Source of the DNA: CAZBAF01 sp964490245
GTDB lineage: Bacteria; Patescibacteriota; Saccharimonadia; Saccharimonadales; JACDBH01
Reading direction: 5' to 3'
Length of the DNA stretch: 64,000 bases
Assembly: GCA_964490245.1 (NCBI GenBank)
Contig: CAZBAF010000004.1
Location: forward strand, 16,759 to 80,758
The stretch's first letter is position 1, and every line of letters begins with the position of its first letter. The notes under the pieces are model-generated. The model did not search any database. It saw only the letters and a program-made list of their open reading frames with translations, and had not been told where the DNA came from. Shown piece after piece: positions 1 to 9,318 of this stretch. A program made the position numbers and the translations under genes.

Positions 1-33
1 AGTTTCGGAATTTGTGTTGCTGTCTGCGGTCAT
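1..33 (-). CDS. N-terminus of an unidentified protein, cut by the window edge
   Basis: Only the first 11 codons are present, reading MTADSNTNSET. A strong ribosome binding site (AGGAGGT) lies 7 nt upstream and overlaps the last codons of the histidine kinase gene at 39-1580, so the two genes are one operon. The position behind a sensor kinase makes a response regulator a natural guess, but the visible residues do not show a receiver domain and the function cannot be assigned. Confidence 0.6.
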   Translation of the reverse strand, partial: MTADSNTNSET

Positions 34-38
34 GATGT

Positions 39-1580
39 TTACCTCCTGTATAGCGAATGATTTTTTATCCAGCCGCCGGCCTGGCGTTCGATGCCGTCTT
101 TATTAAGGCTGCCGGCCTGGTCTTTGGCGTTTTCGTATGTCTGGATGCTGAAGCCGAAGGTACTGCCCTGACCTTCTTTACTGTTGACCCAGACATTGCC
201 GCCGTGAGCGCTTACGATGGATTTGACGATGTACAGACCCAGACCGCTGCCGCTGACGGCGTTACGCGAACGGTGCGACCGGTAATAGCGCGTGAACAAG
301 CCGTCCATGGCGCTTTGCGGCATTCCCGGGCCGAAGTCCTGGATCTCAGTTTCTATGCTACCACTTTTACCCAGGCGCGTATGAATAATAATTTCGGACG
401 ATTGTCCGCTGTACTTTATGGCGTTATCAACAAGATTGCTGACCACCTCGTACATGCTGATACGGTCTATGGCAGCCGCCGGCAGGCCGGGAGCGATATT
501 CAGTTTCAATTTTTTGCCGCGTACGGTGGCGCGTATGCTGAGATCATCGATAATCTCTGTTAAAACCGCCGGCCAGTCTGCTTCCTGCAGATTGAGGACG
601 AGCTGGTTTTCGTCGATCCGGGCGATATTGAGGATGTTACTTACAAAGGCTGTCAACGTTTGGGCCGAGGCGTTCATTTTGCGCATAAACTCGCTGAGCT
701 CGGGGGTTAGTTTATCGCCCAGCTCGTCTTCAAATACTTCAATATAGCCGCGCAGCAGCGTCAGGGGCGTGCGCAGTTCGTGTACTGCGACCGCAACGTA
801 GCCTGCGGATTGATCAAGCTTGCTGTACAGTTCGGTTTTGTCAAAAAGCGCCAGCATGAGCTCATTGCCGGCAGGATTCTCTTTGCTGTAGGTTGCAGCA
901 AGATCAAATTGGCGGACGGATTTGTTATCAGGCGGTGTGAGCCGGACATGCTCCCAGGTGCGTGTATCGATGGCTCTGGTCGTACTGACGTGCGTCAGCC
1001 AATTATCGAGTGTATCGTCTGATGTGAAGGACAGCTTTAGGACGTCGTACATGCTTTTGCCCGCCAGTGACCGAGGGTCCTCGCCCAGCACTATGCCGGC
1101 CTGCCGGTTCGCCCAGCGGATGCCCCTGTCTTTATCTATAACAAACAGGGCGAGCGGCATAGCATCGACCAACTCCATGCCGCCCTGTACCCCGGAAGTC
1201 GCTTCTGCGGCGTCTTTACCGGTGGTAGCCGGGCTGCCGGCGAGTTCGTAAATCTGCTGAATGACGGAACGCACGAGTTCGCGGCCGGTCTTGAGGGATT
1301 CAAGCTTCGGTGCGGCCACGTTATTGCGCTGGGGACTGATGTGCCAGACGGCCTGCCAGATTTTTTCAACCGGCCCCATGCTGATGCGGGCCAGGCGGAT
1401 ATAGAACAGAGTAGCCGAGACAGTAAAAACCACGGCACCGGCTGACATGACAATCCATGCGTCCGCTTGGAGGTAATAGTGGACCACCAAAACCGTGCCG
1501 GCTGCAAAGATGCCCGGCAGCAGCATGGCCGCCACGATATAGCCGGTCAGCTGCTGGCTATATCGTTTGAGGTGGTTCAT
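39..1580 (-). CDS. PAS-containing membrane sensor histidine kinase
   Basis: 513 residues. Two hydrophobic helices near residues 13-36 and 42-62 anchor it in the membrane with almost no extracellular loop. A PAS-like segment covers about 137-250. The dimerisation/phosphoacceptor helix carries AVHELRTPL with the phosphorylated His at residue 267, followed by a HATPase_c domain with an N box (NLVDNAIKY), a DFGPGM G1 box and a GSGLGLYIV G2 box. The short loop and the PAS suggest sensing of an intramembrane or cytoplasmic signal. Its last codons hold the ribosome binding site of the next gene (1-33), presumably its partner. The ligand cannot be read from the sequence. Confidence 0.92.
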   Translation of the reverse strand: MNHLKRYSQQLTGYIVAAMLLPGIFAAGTVLVVHYYLQADAWIVMSAGAVVFTVSATLFYIRLARISMGPVEKIWQAVWHISPQRNNVAAPKLESLKTGRELVRSVIQQIYELAGSPATTGKDAAEATSGVQGGMELVDAMPLALFVIDKDRGIRWANRQAGIVLGEDPRSLAGKSMYDVLKLSFTSDDTLDNWLTHVSTTRAIDTRTWEHVRLTPPDNKSVRQFDLAATYSKENPAGNELMLALFDKTELYSKLDQSAGYVAVAVHELRTPLTLLRGYIEVFEDELGDKLTPELSEFMRKMNASAQTLTAFVSNILNIARIDENQLVLNLQEADWPAVLTEIIDDLSIRATVRGKKLKLNIAPGLPAAAIDRISMYEVVSNLVDNAIKYSGQSSEIIIHTRLGKSGSIETEIQDFGPGMPQSAMDGLFTRYYRSHRSRNAVSGSGLGLYIVKSIVSAHGGNVWVNSKEGQGSTFGFSIQTYENAKDQAGSLNKDGIERQAGGWIKNHSLYRR

Positions 1581-1683
1581 TGTGTCCTGCTCCGTGTGTT
1601 ATCTGAAAATAAGTGGAGGTGATCTGTGTTTTTGCAGTGTTGGGTCATGCGGCATTTTTAGCAGGCTCTAAGGCTCGTCCGGT

Positions 1684-3048
1684 TTATGGATTATGGGTGA
1701 CTCTATCGGCTGATTCAACAATACTGAACCAGGTTTGGCCGGGGTTGAGCGCAATGACGTTGCCCTCATTGTCCTTTAGCTGCCATTGTGCGGTACGGCT
1801 GGGCTTGCTCCAGGTGCCTTCAATGACTTTGCCATCCTGAAACACGTACACTTTGCCGCTGCCGGTTGTGCCGTAAATAGTGTGGATACGGTTGGCGTGA
1901 ATGCTCTTGTTGACAATCGGTACAATCACTACGTCCGGCGCCAGCTGTTCGCCGCTTTCGGCATCCAGGTGGGCGGCGCCGCCCTGACTGCGCAGGTAGC
2001 GATTGGTGTTTTTGTCATAGCGGAAGGTGACGTTATAGAGTGCGCTTGAGATACGCAGGTTTACAACACTGGCTGCGGGCAGCTCGGGTTCTGTTGTCGC
2101 TTCGGTTGTATCTTCTACGTCGCCGCTTTCGGTCTCGGCCGGCTCGTCCTCGGTAACAGGCTCTTTGCGCGGCAGACTGGTAAAGGTGCCGTTACTGTAG
2201 CCTTTTGCGTTGAACAGATCCAGCATCTGCTGTCCGGTTGAGTAAAGATTGTGCGGTGCGTAGCGGTTGGTAACGCGGCGGAATGAACCGCCGTTGACGC
2301 CGTGGTCCATATCCTGCACGCCCATAGTGCGCACGTCATTGAGAGCTTCAGGCGAGCCGCCGGCGTGCACGATCGGCGCGTTATACGGCATAAACCAGTC
2401 TATAAAATACGGCCGCAGACTGCGGATTGGTCCAATATTGGCCGGGACGTTGTCGTGATAGATGGCATTAAAGCGTGTAATGCCGCCCTCAGCGATGGCT
2501 TCCATTATAATATCGGCTTCGCGCAGACCGGACTGTGGGCGGGCCTCGGGGCTGTTTTCGATCTGGACGGCATAGATCGGCTTATTGTTTTCGCCGATAG
2601 GCAGCTGCCGGCCGCTGACGCGTGAGGCTTCGGTGGTGGGTGCTGGTTTTGGTTCGGGTTCAGGCTCCTGCTGCTGGACGACAGGCGGGGTGGTGTCACG
2701 GATGGCAAACCAGTAGACCGCACCGGCAATAACTCCCAGTAGCACTGCCCCGGCGGCAATGGCGATTATCCATTCTTTTTTATTGCGCGGTTTTCTAAGC
2801 GGCAGCTTAAAGCGCTTTTTTGGCTTTGGCGGCGTTGGAGCCGCCGGCTTATCTGGCCTGGACTCGGGGTTCGGTGCGGGTTTGGGGGGCGGCGGGGCTG
2901 CCGTGGTAGGCGTCTGTACCGGAGCAGCTGCCGGCGCACGGGGCGGAACCGCCTTATGCGCCAGAGTTTGGTCTGGCCTGGCGCGAGGCGTCAGCGGTTG
3001 GCCAACAGGTATACGGGGTCGCTTTGACGGGCGAACAAAATCATCCAT
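1684..3048 (-). CDS. DUF3048 (YerB-like) membrane-anchored protein
   Basis: About 454 residues. The N-terminal 85 residues are cytoplasmic and rich in Pro, Lys and Ala. A single transmembrane helix follows (WIIAIAAGAVLLGVIAGAVY), then an extracellular DUF3048 domain with the family hallmarks PIYAVQIENSPEARPQSGL, ADIIMEAIAEGGITRF and IGPIRSLRPYFIDW. An acidic Thr/Glu-rich insert sits in the middle of the domain. The biochemical role of DUF3048 is unknown; YerB in Bacillus is a surface lipoprotein. I prefer the start giving MDDFVRP; an in-frame ATG 12 nt upstream (3060) is the alternative. A -10-like TATGCT lies just upstream of the start region. Confidence 0.9.
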   Translation of the reverse strand: MDDFVRPSKRPRIPVGQPLTPRARPDQTLAHKAVPPRAPAAAPVQTPTTAAPPPPKPAPNPESRPDKPAAPTPPKPKKRFKLPLRKPRNKKEWIIAIAAGAVLLGVIAGAVYWFAIRDTTPPVVQQQEPEPEPKPAPTTEASRVSGRQLPIGENNKPIYAVQIENSPEARPQSGLREADIIMEAIAEGGITRFNAIYHDNVPANIGPIRSLRPYFIDWFMPYNAPIVHAGGSPEALNDVRTMGVQDMDHGVNGGSFRRVTNRYAPHNLYSTGQQMLDLFNAKGYSNGTFTSLPRKEPVTEDEPAETESGDVEDTTEATTEPELPAASVVNLRISSALYNVTFRYDKNTNRYLRSQGGAAHLDAESGEQLAPDVVIVPIVNKSIHANRIHTIYGTTGSGKVYVFQDGKVIEGTWSKPSRTAQWQLKDNEGNVIALNPGQTWFSIVESADRVTHNP

Positions 3049-3250
3049 ACTTGGAAGCATTCTAGCATAAGCGTCCGCTGCAGAGAAAGCGGTTGAAAAA
3101 ATACCAAAAAATGCTTTTGCAGTAGAGTGTAAACCCTCGGTCCTGGTAACGGTTCTTTGCCGTGCTGCTGCCTGGCCCTTCCGCTAGGCAAAAGTGCAGC
3201 AGATACAGGCCGCAGCGCTTTAGCAGCTTATTCGGCGCTGCGTCATCTGT

Positions 3251-3256
3251 TATACT
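3251..3256 (+). promoter_or_regulatory. -10 box of gltX, leaderless arrangement
   Basis: TATACT ends 7 nt before the gltX ATG, so transcription should begin at or next to the start codon. No ribosome binding site precedes the ATG. The same spacing recurs at many first genes of this window. Confidence 0.6.
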
Positions 3257-3263
3257 TTGATAG

Positions 3264-4883
3264 ATGTATTCACCTGCCCTAATTGAGAGACTAATTAAAC
3301 TTTTGGCGCCGGACGGTTATGTGCCGCGCGCTGAAAGCGAGGCCCGTTACCCTGCCCGTGATTTACCGGATGGCGCAGAGGTTATGCGTGTACCGCCCAG
3401 TCCGACCGGTTTTGTGCATATCGGGACCATTTATGCAGGCCTGGTAAACGAGCGTATTGCCCACCAGTCCGCCGGTGGCGGAGGCGGCGTGTTTATCCTG
3501 CGCATTGAAGACACCGATAAAAAGCGCGAAATCGAAGGCTCGGTTGATGGCATTATCAACGCGTTTAAAGCGTTTGAGCTGGAGTACGACGAAGGCCCGG
3601 ACCGTGACGCGTCATACGGCCCGTATCTGCAGAGCGAACGGGCGCAGATCTATCTGGGTTATGCGATTGAGCTGCTTCAATCCGGCCGCGCCTACCCCTG
3701 TTTTGCGACACCCGAGGAGTTGCAGGCCGCCGTCAAGGACCAGCAGGCTCAAAAGCTCCGTCCCGGCTATTATGGCCAGTGGGCGCTGTGGCGTGATCGT
3801 TCCGAACAGGACGTTATAGAGGCGCTTGATGCGGGCAAGCCGTTTGTGCTGCGCTTTAAGAGTCTTGGTTCGCACGACCGGCGCATTCGCTACACCGATG
3901 TTTTTAAGGGCAAAATGGAAGTACCTGAGAACGATCTTGATGTGCCGCTGATCAAATCTGACGAAACCCGCCTGCCCACCTATCATCTGGCGCATGTGGT
4001 CGATGATCATCTGATGCGCATCACTAAGGTCTTCCGCAGTGACGAGTGGCTGCCCTCGACCGCGCTGCATATTGAGCTTAGCCAGGCACTTGGGCACCAG
4101 CCGTTCACCTATGGTCACTTTGCACCGATCTCTGTTATTGATAAAAACGGCGGCGGCAAGCGCAAACTCAGCAAGCGCAAAGACGACGAGGCCGACGTGC
4201 AGTACTGGCTTAAGGCCGGCTATCCGATTGAGGCAGTCAAGGCATATCTGCTGGGTCTGGCCAATAGCAACTTTGAGGACTGGTACCGTGCCAATCCCGA
4301 CAAGCCGGTAACAGAATTCACTGTCAGTCTAGAGAAACTGGCGGCAAGCCGCGCCCCTCTGCTTGACATGACAAAACTAGAAGATTATGCCAAAGATTAT
4401 ATTGCCCGCCTGCCGCAGGACGAGTTTAATCGGCAGATAAGCGACCATGCTGACGACGTGTTTCATGCGGCACTTGAGGCCGATCCTGAGTACACCGGCC
4501 GCGTGCTGTCCATTGAGCGCGACGGCGACAAACCGCGTAAAGATCTGGCCAAATGGAGCGATGCGTACGAGCAGTACGGCTACTTTTTTGACGGGATGTA
4601 TGAGGCGGACTTCAAAAACCGCATCACGGACGAGCTAAAAGATTTGTCTAAAGAAACTATTAAATCAGCCCTGGACAGGTATCTGCAGGATTATAAACAA
4701 ACGGATGCGCAAGATGTCTGGCTCAGCAAAGCCCGCGCCGGCGCTGAAGAAGTTAGCCTGCACATGCGCGATTATACCCGCATCATCCGTGTCAAGCTGA
4801 CCGGCAAAACCCGCACCCCGGATCTGTACGCTATCCAACAGGTTATGGGTGACGACCGCGTCCGTGCCCGGCTAGGCTTCTAG
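3264..4883 (+). CDS. gltX: Glutamyl-tRNA synthetase
   Basis: 539 residues, class I aminoacyl-tRNA synthetase that charges tRNA-Glu (and possibly tRNA-Gln where no GlnRS exists). The HIGH-type motif is PSPTGFVHIG near residues 45-54 and the KMSKS-type loop is KRKLSKRKDD. The Rossmann core has FILRIEDTDKKR, and the C-terminal half is the helical anticodon-binding region. About 40 residues precede the catalytic core, longer than the few usual in bacterial GluRS, but the -10 box 7 nt upstream supports this start. The 3' end overlaps the convergent DUF1697 gene by 12 nt. Confidence 0.96.
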   Translation: MYSPALIERLIKLLAPDGYVPRAESEARYPARDLPDGAEVMRVPPSPTGFVHIGTIYAGLVNERIAHQSAGGGGGVFILRIEDTDKKREIEGSVDGIINAFKAFELEYDEGPDRDASYGPYLQSERAQIYLGYAIELLQSGRAYPCFATPEELQAAVKDQQAQKLRPGYYGQWALWRDRSEQDVIEALDAGKPFVLRFKSLGSHDRRIRYTDVFKGKMEVPENDLDVPLIKSDETRLPTYHLAHVVDDHLMRITKVFRSDEWLPSTALHIELSQALGHQPFTYGHFAPISVIDKNGGGKRKLSKRKDDEADVQYWLKAGYPIEAVKAYLLGLANSNFEDWYRANPDKPVTEFTVSLEKLAASRAPLLDMTKLEDYAKDYIARLPQDEFNRQISDHADDVFHAALEADPEYTGRVLSIERDGDKPRKDLAKWSDAYEQYGYFFDGMYEADFKNRITDELKDLSKETIKSALDRYLQDYKQTDAQDVWLSKARAGAEEVSLHMRDYTRIIRVKLTGKTRTPDLYAIQQVMGDDRVRARLGF

Positions 4884-5414
4884 CAGTGTGAGCAGCTTAA
4901 CTGTCGTGTTCCAGCTGCGGATGGTGACGTTTTTATAAACCGGCTGGCTGATGATTTTATTAAGCCGGCTTTTAGTCCGTTCGCTGCTAAGACGCTGAAA
5001 ATATACCACCCCATTTGCCTGCCATGCCTTGTCGACTTCAGGATTTACTTCGGTGACTTGTATGATTTCACCGCTTGATATGCCCATGGGGAACAGCACG
5101 TCGCTGTGGTATTTCTCTGGTTGGCTGCCGAATCCGGCCGGAGCGTTGTTAACGATTTGTCCAAGTTGCACCGGGTTAAGCACCAGTACTTTAATGAGTT
5201 CGCTGTCGGTTTTGAAATGCCTGGTAATAACCTCCTCCACGCGGCGCCCCACTGTATCGGCCGTCAGCGGAGATTCAAGCAAAATGTTGCCGCTGTTTAT
5301 GTAGCTGGAGACGTTTTTAAAGCCGTCATCCCATAGGTGCGACTTTAAGTCGGTCATAGAAACTGTATTTTTACCCCCGACATTCACGCCGCGCAGCAGA
5401 CAAAGATATCGCAT
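4872..5414 (-). CDS. DUF1697 domain protein
   Basis: 180 residues, the usual length. The family signature is plain: RYLCLLRGVNVGGKN at the N-terminus, then FKNVSSYINSGNILLES. DUF1697 proteins are small cytosolic proteins of unknown function. The gene has its own strong promoter at 5463-5491 and converges on gltX with a 12-nt overlap of coding ends. Confidence 0.92.
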   Translation of the reverse strand: MRYLCLLRGVNVGGKNTVSMTDLKSHLWDDGFKNVSSYINSGNILLESPLTADTVGRRVEEVITRHFKTDSELIKVLVLNPVQLGQIVNNAPAGFGSQPEKYHSDVLFPMGISSGEIIQVTEVNPEVDKAWQANGVVYFQRLSSERTKSRLNKIISQPVYKNVTIRSWNTTVKLLTLLEA

Positions 5415-5462
5415 GCAGGTATTGTAGCGTATGTGCGTAAACCTACATTCTTCTTATTCTAC

Positions 5463-5491
5463 ATTATACCATACGGCGTCAAGTATGTCAA
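5463..5491 (-). promoter_or_regulatory. Sigma-70-type promoter of the DUF1697 gene
   Basis: On the minus strand the sequence reads TTGACA, a 17-nt spacer, then TGGTATAAT (extended -10). It is a near-consensus promoter, predicting a start near 5456 and a 5' leader of about 40 nt. Confidence 0.8.
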
Positions 5492-5529
5492 TTCTCACCC
5501 TTGTCACAAGACTAAAGTATAAATTATAG

Positions 5530-6043
5530 AATACAGAGTACCGTATATCGTATTACGCATATCGTAGTACGAATAAGCGGCCGGAGGCCGCTATAAAACA
5601 GTGCCCGTTAGGGCTTCTGCTTTTTTTGGGCATCGGCTTTTGCCCTGAGCGGATGTGCCAAACAGACAACGGCCAAAGGCGGCCAGGTGTTAAGCAATCC
5701 CATCCCAAGTAGCAAGGGATTGTGTGTTCTGGCCGTGCCGTTGTCTGGCTTGGCAACAGGCGCATCAAGGCAAAAACGCAGCCCAAGTTTTTTGGGTTCC
5801 GTTTTTGGCGATCCAAAAATGGAACAAGTTGCTTCTTGGTTGCAAGAAGGTATGAAAAGGAGTTAGTCTTTTTTTGCATACTTTTCTGCTGAACCAGAAA
5901 AGTATGGCGGTCAAAAGCCCGATGAGGCTTTACCGAAATTGTTTTAATAGAAAAGATAGACTTAAGACCCTACAGTGGTTTATAGAAATTACTTTGAAAA
6001 TCCAAGAATAAAACAGCCTGACTCTTGGTTCTAAGAACAAAAC
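5530..6043 (+). repeat. Structured intergenic repeat, copy A (subtype 1)
   Basis: First of six related elements. In order: a GC hairpin (5576-5592), a terminator-like hairpin (GCCCGTTAGGGC followed by a T run), a long branched stem whose base pairs GCTTTTGCCCTGA with TCAAGGCAAAA, an inner stem from ACAACGGCC to GGCCGTGCCGTTGT, and an apical loop containing ATCCCAAGTAG. Next is a hairpin GCATACTTTTCT/AGAAAAGTATG, then two small hairpins followed by ACCGAAA and ATAGAAA. It ends with AAGAACAAAAC directly at the stop codon of the convergent gene 6043-7095. No credible protein is encoded. It fills the whole gap between flanking genes. Confidence 0.8.
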
Positions 6044-7095
6044 TACATAGAAGTAGCAATACGTATCAACTGGTCGCTGTTAAGCTTGGCATCGCCCTTA
6101 ATGTCATACCAGATGCCGCCGCTGATCCAGGTAGCGTTCGATTCGCCATACAGATAAATAGTACGGCCCTTGTCTTCATAAGTATGAATATTATCGTCTG
6201 TGCTGGCAACATAGTTATCCCGCAGTGTTTCGCTGTTCCAGTTTGATTGACGCTGGGTGATGCTAAAGCTGCGCTCATCTGCATTTGACTGGAAGCTGAC
6301 CGTTATTTGGCCGGGTGTGTACTGAATGTGGTGGTCCAGCGCAAAGCCTGCCGGCCGCCAGCCTGGCAAGGAGGCGTTGATGCCTGCCCTGGTGGCTGCG
6401 TAACGGATGGCAATGTTCGGTATGTTCTGATAGGCGATAAAGGCGCCCAGCAGCAGCACGCTTAAACCGGCCGCTGCAAGACCAGTCAGGCGCCGTTTAC
6501 CGGCACTGCGCTTGCGCGGTGCTTTTTTGGCGGGCTCGGTATGGCTTTGGGCGGCGCGCAGGCCGTTGTCCAGCATGGTTTGTATAGCAGACGGGCGCTG
6601 GGGGGCGCTTTTAGGTACGGGCCGGACGTTTGCCGCGGCAGCCGTTGCCGGCTTGACTTTAGCTGATGCCGACGGGCGGGCAGCTGCTTTTGGAGGTTGG
6701 GTGTTGAGGTTGAATCTACTGACAAGTTTGCTGCGTTTGACCTCTGCTGCGCGCGCCTGGCGGGCAGGATCAACGCTCGTCGGACGCGGACCGGGCCGCT
6801 TGCCTGCCGGCCGCACCGGAGCGGCCACATCGGTCACCGGACGAACGGCTTTTGGCCGCGGCGTTGCAGCCACCGGCCTTTTGACGGCCTGACGCATCAG
6901 GGTTTTGCTGCGCTCCTGGACGCGCCGTGCCGGTATGGAGGTGCCGGCCCGCCGTACGTCCTGCAGGGCGCGCCTGACGGTGGTGGCGGTTTTTGCGACC
7001 GGCACAGGCGACGAGCCGCCGGGCCGCAGCAGGTGGCCGGTACGGGCATCATAAAGCTTGCCGTTTATTTCGATGGTTGTTTGTCGTTTGCCCAC
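6043..7095 (-). CDS. Membrane-anchored protein with DUF4367-like extracellular domain
   Basis: 350 residues. A short N-terminal motif (TIEINGKLYDARTGHLL) is followed by about 180 residues of Ala/Pro/Arg-rich, probably disordered cytoplasmic sequence. One transmembrane helix follows at about 206-225, then a 120-residue extracellular domain. That domain has the pattern PGWRPAGFALDHHIQYTPGQ, SITQRQSNWNSETL, and a closing GGIWYDIKGDAKLNSDQL, resembling DUF4367/RseB-like folds. These may bind lipids or cell-wall material, but the function here is unknown. Repeat copy A abuts the stop codon. Confidence 0.8.
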   Translation of the reverse strand: MGKRQTTIEINGKLYDARTGHLLRPGGSSPVPVAKTATTVRRALQDVRRAGTSIPARRVQERSKTLMRQAVKRPVAATPRPKAVRPVTDVAAPVRPAGKRPGPRPTSVDPARQARAAEVKRSKLVSRFNLNTQPPKAAARPSASAKVKPATAAAANVRPVPKSAPQRPSAIQTMLDNGLRAAQSHTEPAKKAPRKRSAGKRRLTGLAAAGLSVLLLGAFIAYQNIPNIAIRYAATRAGINASLPGWRPAGFALDHHIQYTPGQITVSFQSNADERSFSITQRQSNWNSETLRDNYVASTDDNIHTYEDKGRTIYLYGESNATWISGGIWYDIKGDAKLNSDQLIRIATSM

Positions 7096-7243
7096 GTTGA
7101 TGTTTTCGAGCTTTTCGTGCTGTATTAACAGCCAAGTTGTTACCCTAACTTAGTGCTTCCTATAGTACTGCTTTTTGCCTGCTTTATGCAAGACGCTTCA
7201 TCCACATTGCGGGTATTCGTGATGAAAAGGCCGCAGCTGCTGT

Positions 7244-7279
7244 TATAATAAGGCGTGAATTTATCTCGCACTGTATACT
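7244..7279 (+). promoter_or_regulatory. Candidate -10 boxes for the PEGA gene
   Basis: TATAAT (7244-7249) and TATACT (7274-7279) both precede the start at 7281. The first gives a leader of about 25 nt; the second would place the start site inside the coding region, so the first is more likely. No clear ribosome binding site is seen. Confidence 0.4.
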
Positions 7280-7280
7280 T

Positions 7281-8750
7281 ATGGATTTTCTAGACCCACG
7301 CCGTAAAAAAGCTCACCGCCGCCGTCTGTTTATAGGCTATATCCTGATGGGTATTGGCATAATTATCGGCACCATTACTTTATTCTATCTGGCGTATGGG
7401 TATGACATCGACCGCAAGACCGGCACGGTGATTCAAAACGGCATTGTCTTTGTCGACTCCAAGCCCGGCGGCGCGGTAATTTATTTGAACGATGTACGGC
7501 AAAACAGCCGTACCGCTTCGCGAATGGCCCTGCCCGCCGGGGTGTACACTGTACGGCTCGAGGCCGAGGGTTACCGCCACTGGGAGCGAACTTTCAATCT
7601 GGAGGGCGGACAGATTCAGCGGCTCGTCTATCCGTTCCTGTTGCCAAACGTTTTTGAAACTGACGATATGCATCAGTACGAGTTCCAGCCGCAGCTGACC
7701 AGCCAAAGTCCGGATCGCCGCTGGGTGTTCGTACAGCAGCCCGGTCAGACCTATCTGTTCGATGTCTTTGATCTGCGCGATGCGCAGAAAGCACCTGTTC
7801 AGGTGCTGGTTCCGCCTGCCATACTGACCGAGCCGGCGGCGGAGGCCAGCCTGAAGTTTGTCGAATGGTCCAATGATAACCGTCATGTCCTGCTGGAGCG
7901 TACCTTTGGTGACAGAACCGAATATATTATGCTGGACCGCGAAAACCCGGCCCAGTCGGTAAATATTAATACAATGATGGGCATAGAGCCCAGGATGCCC
8001 TCGCTGCGCAACAAGCGTCATGACCAGCTGTATTATTTGGACGCCGTACCGGGCGTGTTGCGGGTAGCTGATTTGTCCAGCCGCACAATTTCGGCACCGC
8101 TTGTTTCTTCTGCTTTGGCTTATAACTCATACGGCGATGATATTGTGCTGTTTGTAACCCAGGAGGGCATGGACGAGGGGCGGGCCGAGTTTCGGGTGCT
8201 CGAGGGTGATAAGGTGTATCCGCTCAAGTCTGTCTCGGCTGCAGATGCCTATGTCCTGGATGTGTCACGCTATAGCAACAAGTGGTACTATGTGGTCGGC
8301 AGCGCCGCGGACAACATGGCATTTGTCTATGAAAACCCCTTGCCCGCCCTGAAGGCGCAAACCAGAACCCCGCTGATTGTGACTGCGATTTTACGGCTCG
8401 AGAACCCGCGTTTTGTAAGCTTCTCGGCTAACACGCAGTTTATCGCGCTGCAAAGCGGCAATAAGCTGCTGGTGATCGACCTCGAGGACAGCCGTCAGTA
8501 CCGCACCAGCCTGACACACGATATACCGCTGGACAGGCAGCTTAAGTGGATGGACGGCCACCGACTTTTGTTTATGGTTGGCAGCCAATCGTACATTCTT
8601 GATTTCGACGGCTCAAACGAGCAAACCCTGGTGACATCGCTGGTCGATCGGCCGTACTTTGACCGCGATTATGACAACGTGTTTACGCTGGAGCGGTCCA
8701 AGCAGGATGGCAGCCGGTTTGCTTTGACCCGGACGGTGATTGAGGATTAG
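7281..8750 (+). CDS. PEGA domain protein with propeller-like repeats
   Basis: 489 residues. The N-terminus DPRRKKAHRRR is basic and cytoplasmic, followed by a transmembrane helix at about 17-40. A PEGA domain (about 55-125) contains GIVFVDSKPGGAVIYLNDV and LPAGVYTVRLEAEGYRHWER. The remaining 350 residues alternate short beta-like segments (for example DRRWVFVQQPGQTYLFDVFD and DNRHVLLERTFGDRTEYIML), consistent with a beta-propeller of the TolB/PD40 kind. It would be a surface protein, possibly binding wall polymers; its role is not known. Repeat copy B begins immediately after its stop codon. Confidence 0.88.
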   Translation: MDFLDPRRKKAHRRRLFIGYILMGIGIIIGTITLFYLAYGYDIDRKTGTVIQNGIVFVDSKPGGAVIYLNDVRQNSRTASRMALPAGVYTVRLEAEGYRHWERTFNLEGGQIQRLVYPFLLPNVFETDDMHQYEFQPQLTSQSPDRRWVFVQQPGQTYLFDVFDLRDAQKAPVQVLVPPAILTEPAAEASLKFVEWSNDNRHVLLERTFGDRTEYIMLDRENPAQSVNINTMMGIEPRMPSLRNKRHDQLYYLDAVPGVLRVADLSSRTISAPLVSSALAYNSYGDDIVLFVTQEGMDEGRAEFRVLEGDKVYPLKSVSAADAYVLDVSRYSNKWYYVVGSAADNMAFVYENPLPALKAQTRTPLIVTAILRLENPRFVSFSANTQFIALQSGNKLLVIDLEDSRQYRTSLTHDIPLDRQLKWMDGHRLLFMVGSQSYILDFDGSNEQTLVTSLVDRPYFDRDYDNVFTLERSKQDGSRFALTRTVIED

Positions 8751-9200
8751 GTTTTAGTTCTTGCGGCCAAGAGACAGGCTGTTTCATTATTGATCGTCGA
8801 AGTTATTTCGACAAACCCTGGGGACTCTTGACTTCACTTCCTTTTATTAAAACAATTTCGGTAAAACCCCATTCAGGGCTTTTGACCGACATCCTTTCTT
8901 GTACTGACAGAAAAGTAACCAAAAGAGCTCGGCCGGGAACACATCCCGTGACTGTGCTTCCAGTCGAAAAGAACAACGACGCGGCCAGAACTCAAAAATC
9001 CTTAACTACTTGGGATGGATTTTCTTAAACATACTGGCCGCCTTGGTCGTTGTTCTTTCGACGAAGCCCAATCAGGGTATGGTTCCATGCCCAGGAAAAG
9101 CTGAAACCCGCTAAAGCGGGCGCTGTTTTTTATAAATCCCTACTTTCGTCGTTTACGACTCGTCAGAACGGCTATGTTATCCGTTGAGTAGGGTTTCATG
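8751..9200 (-). repeat. Structured intergenic repeat, copy B (subtype 1, reverse orientation)
   Basis: Read on the minus strand it has a 5' arm pairing CCTAC with GTAGG, a terminator-like hairpin (CCCGCTTTAGCGGG), and the long inner stem GTCGAAAGAACAACGAC with GTCGTTGTTCTTTTCGAC. The ATCCCAAGTAG apical loop is shared with copies A and C. It then has the GTCACGGG closing strand, and small hairpins each followed by ACCGAAA or GTCGAAA. Its 3' end (CAAGAACTAAAAC) touches the stop codon of the gene ending at 8750. From 9200 to 9318 I see no gene. Confidence 0.78.
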
Positions 9201-9318
9201 GGGGCAGAATCGGTTTTTTGACGGTGGTTAGACCGAAAGACGGGACAATCCCATCGCGATTCAACGCCTCCATGGCCTGGATAGTCCAGGGCTTTATCGA
9301 GTCTCCGTGTCACGGGGA

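Noticed and set aside
5553..5879. Minus-strand ORF sharing a long segment with the ORF at 9964-10320
   Set aside because: The similarity comes from both lying in the antisense of the structured repeat (copies A and C). The frame is broken or different in the other copies and there is no start signal, so it is not treated as a protein.
5530..6043. Group I or group II intron as the identity of the repeat
   Set aside because: No exon context, no encoded maturase, and I could not align the conserved core elements of either intron type. This remains to be tested by a covariance search.
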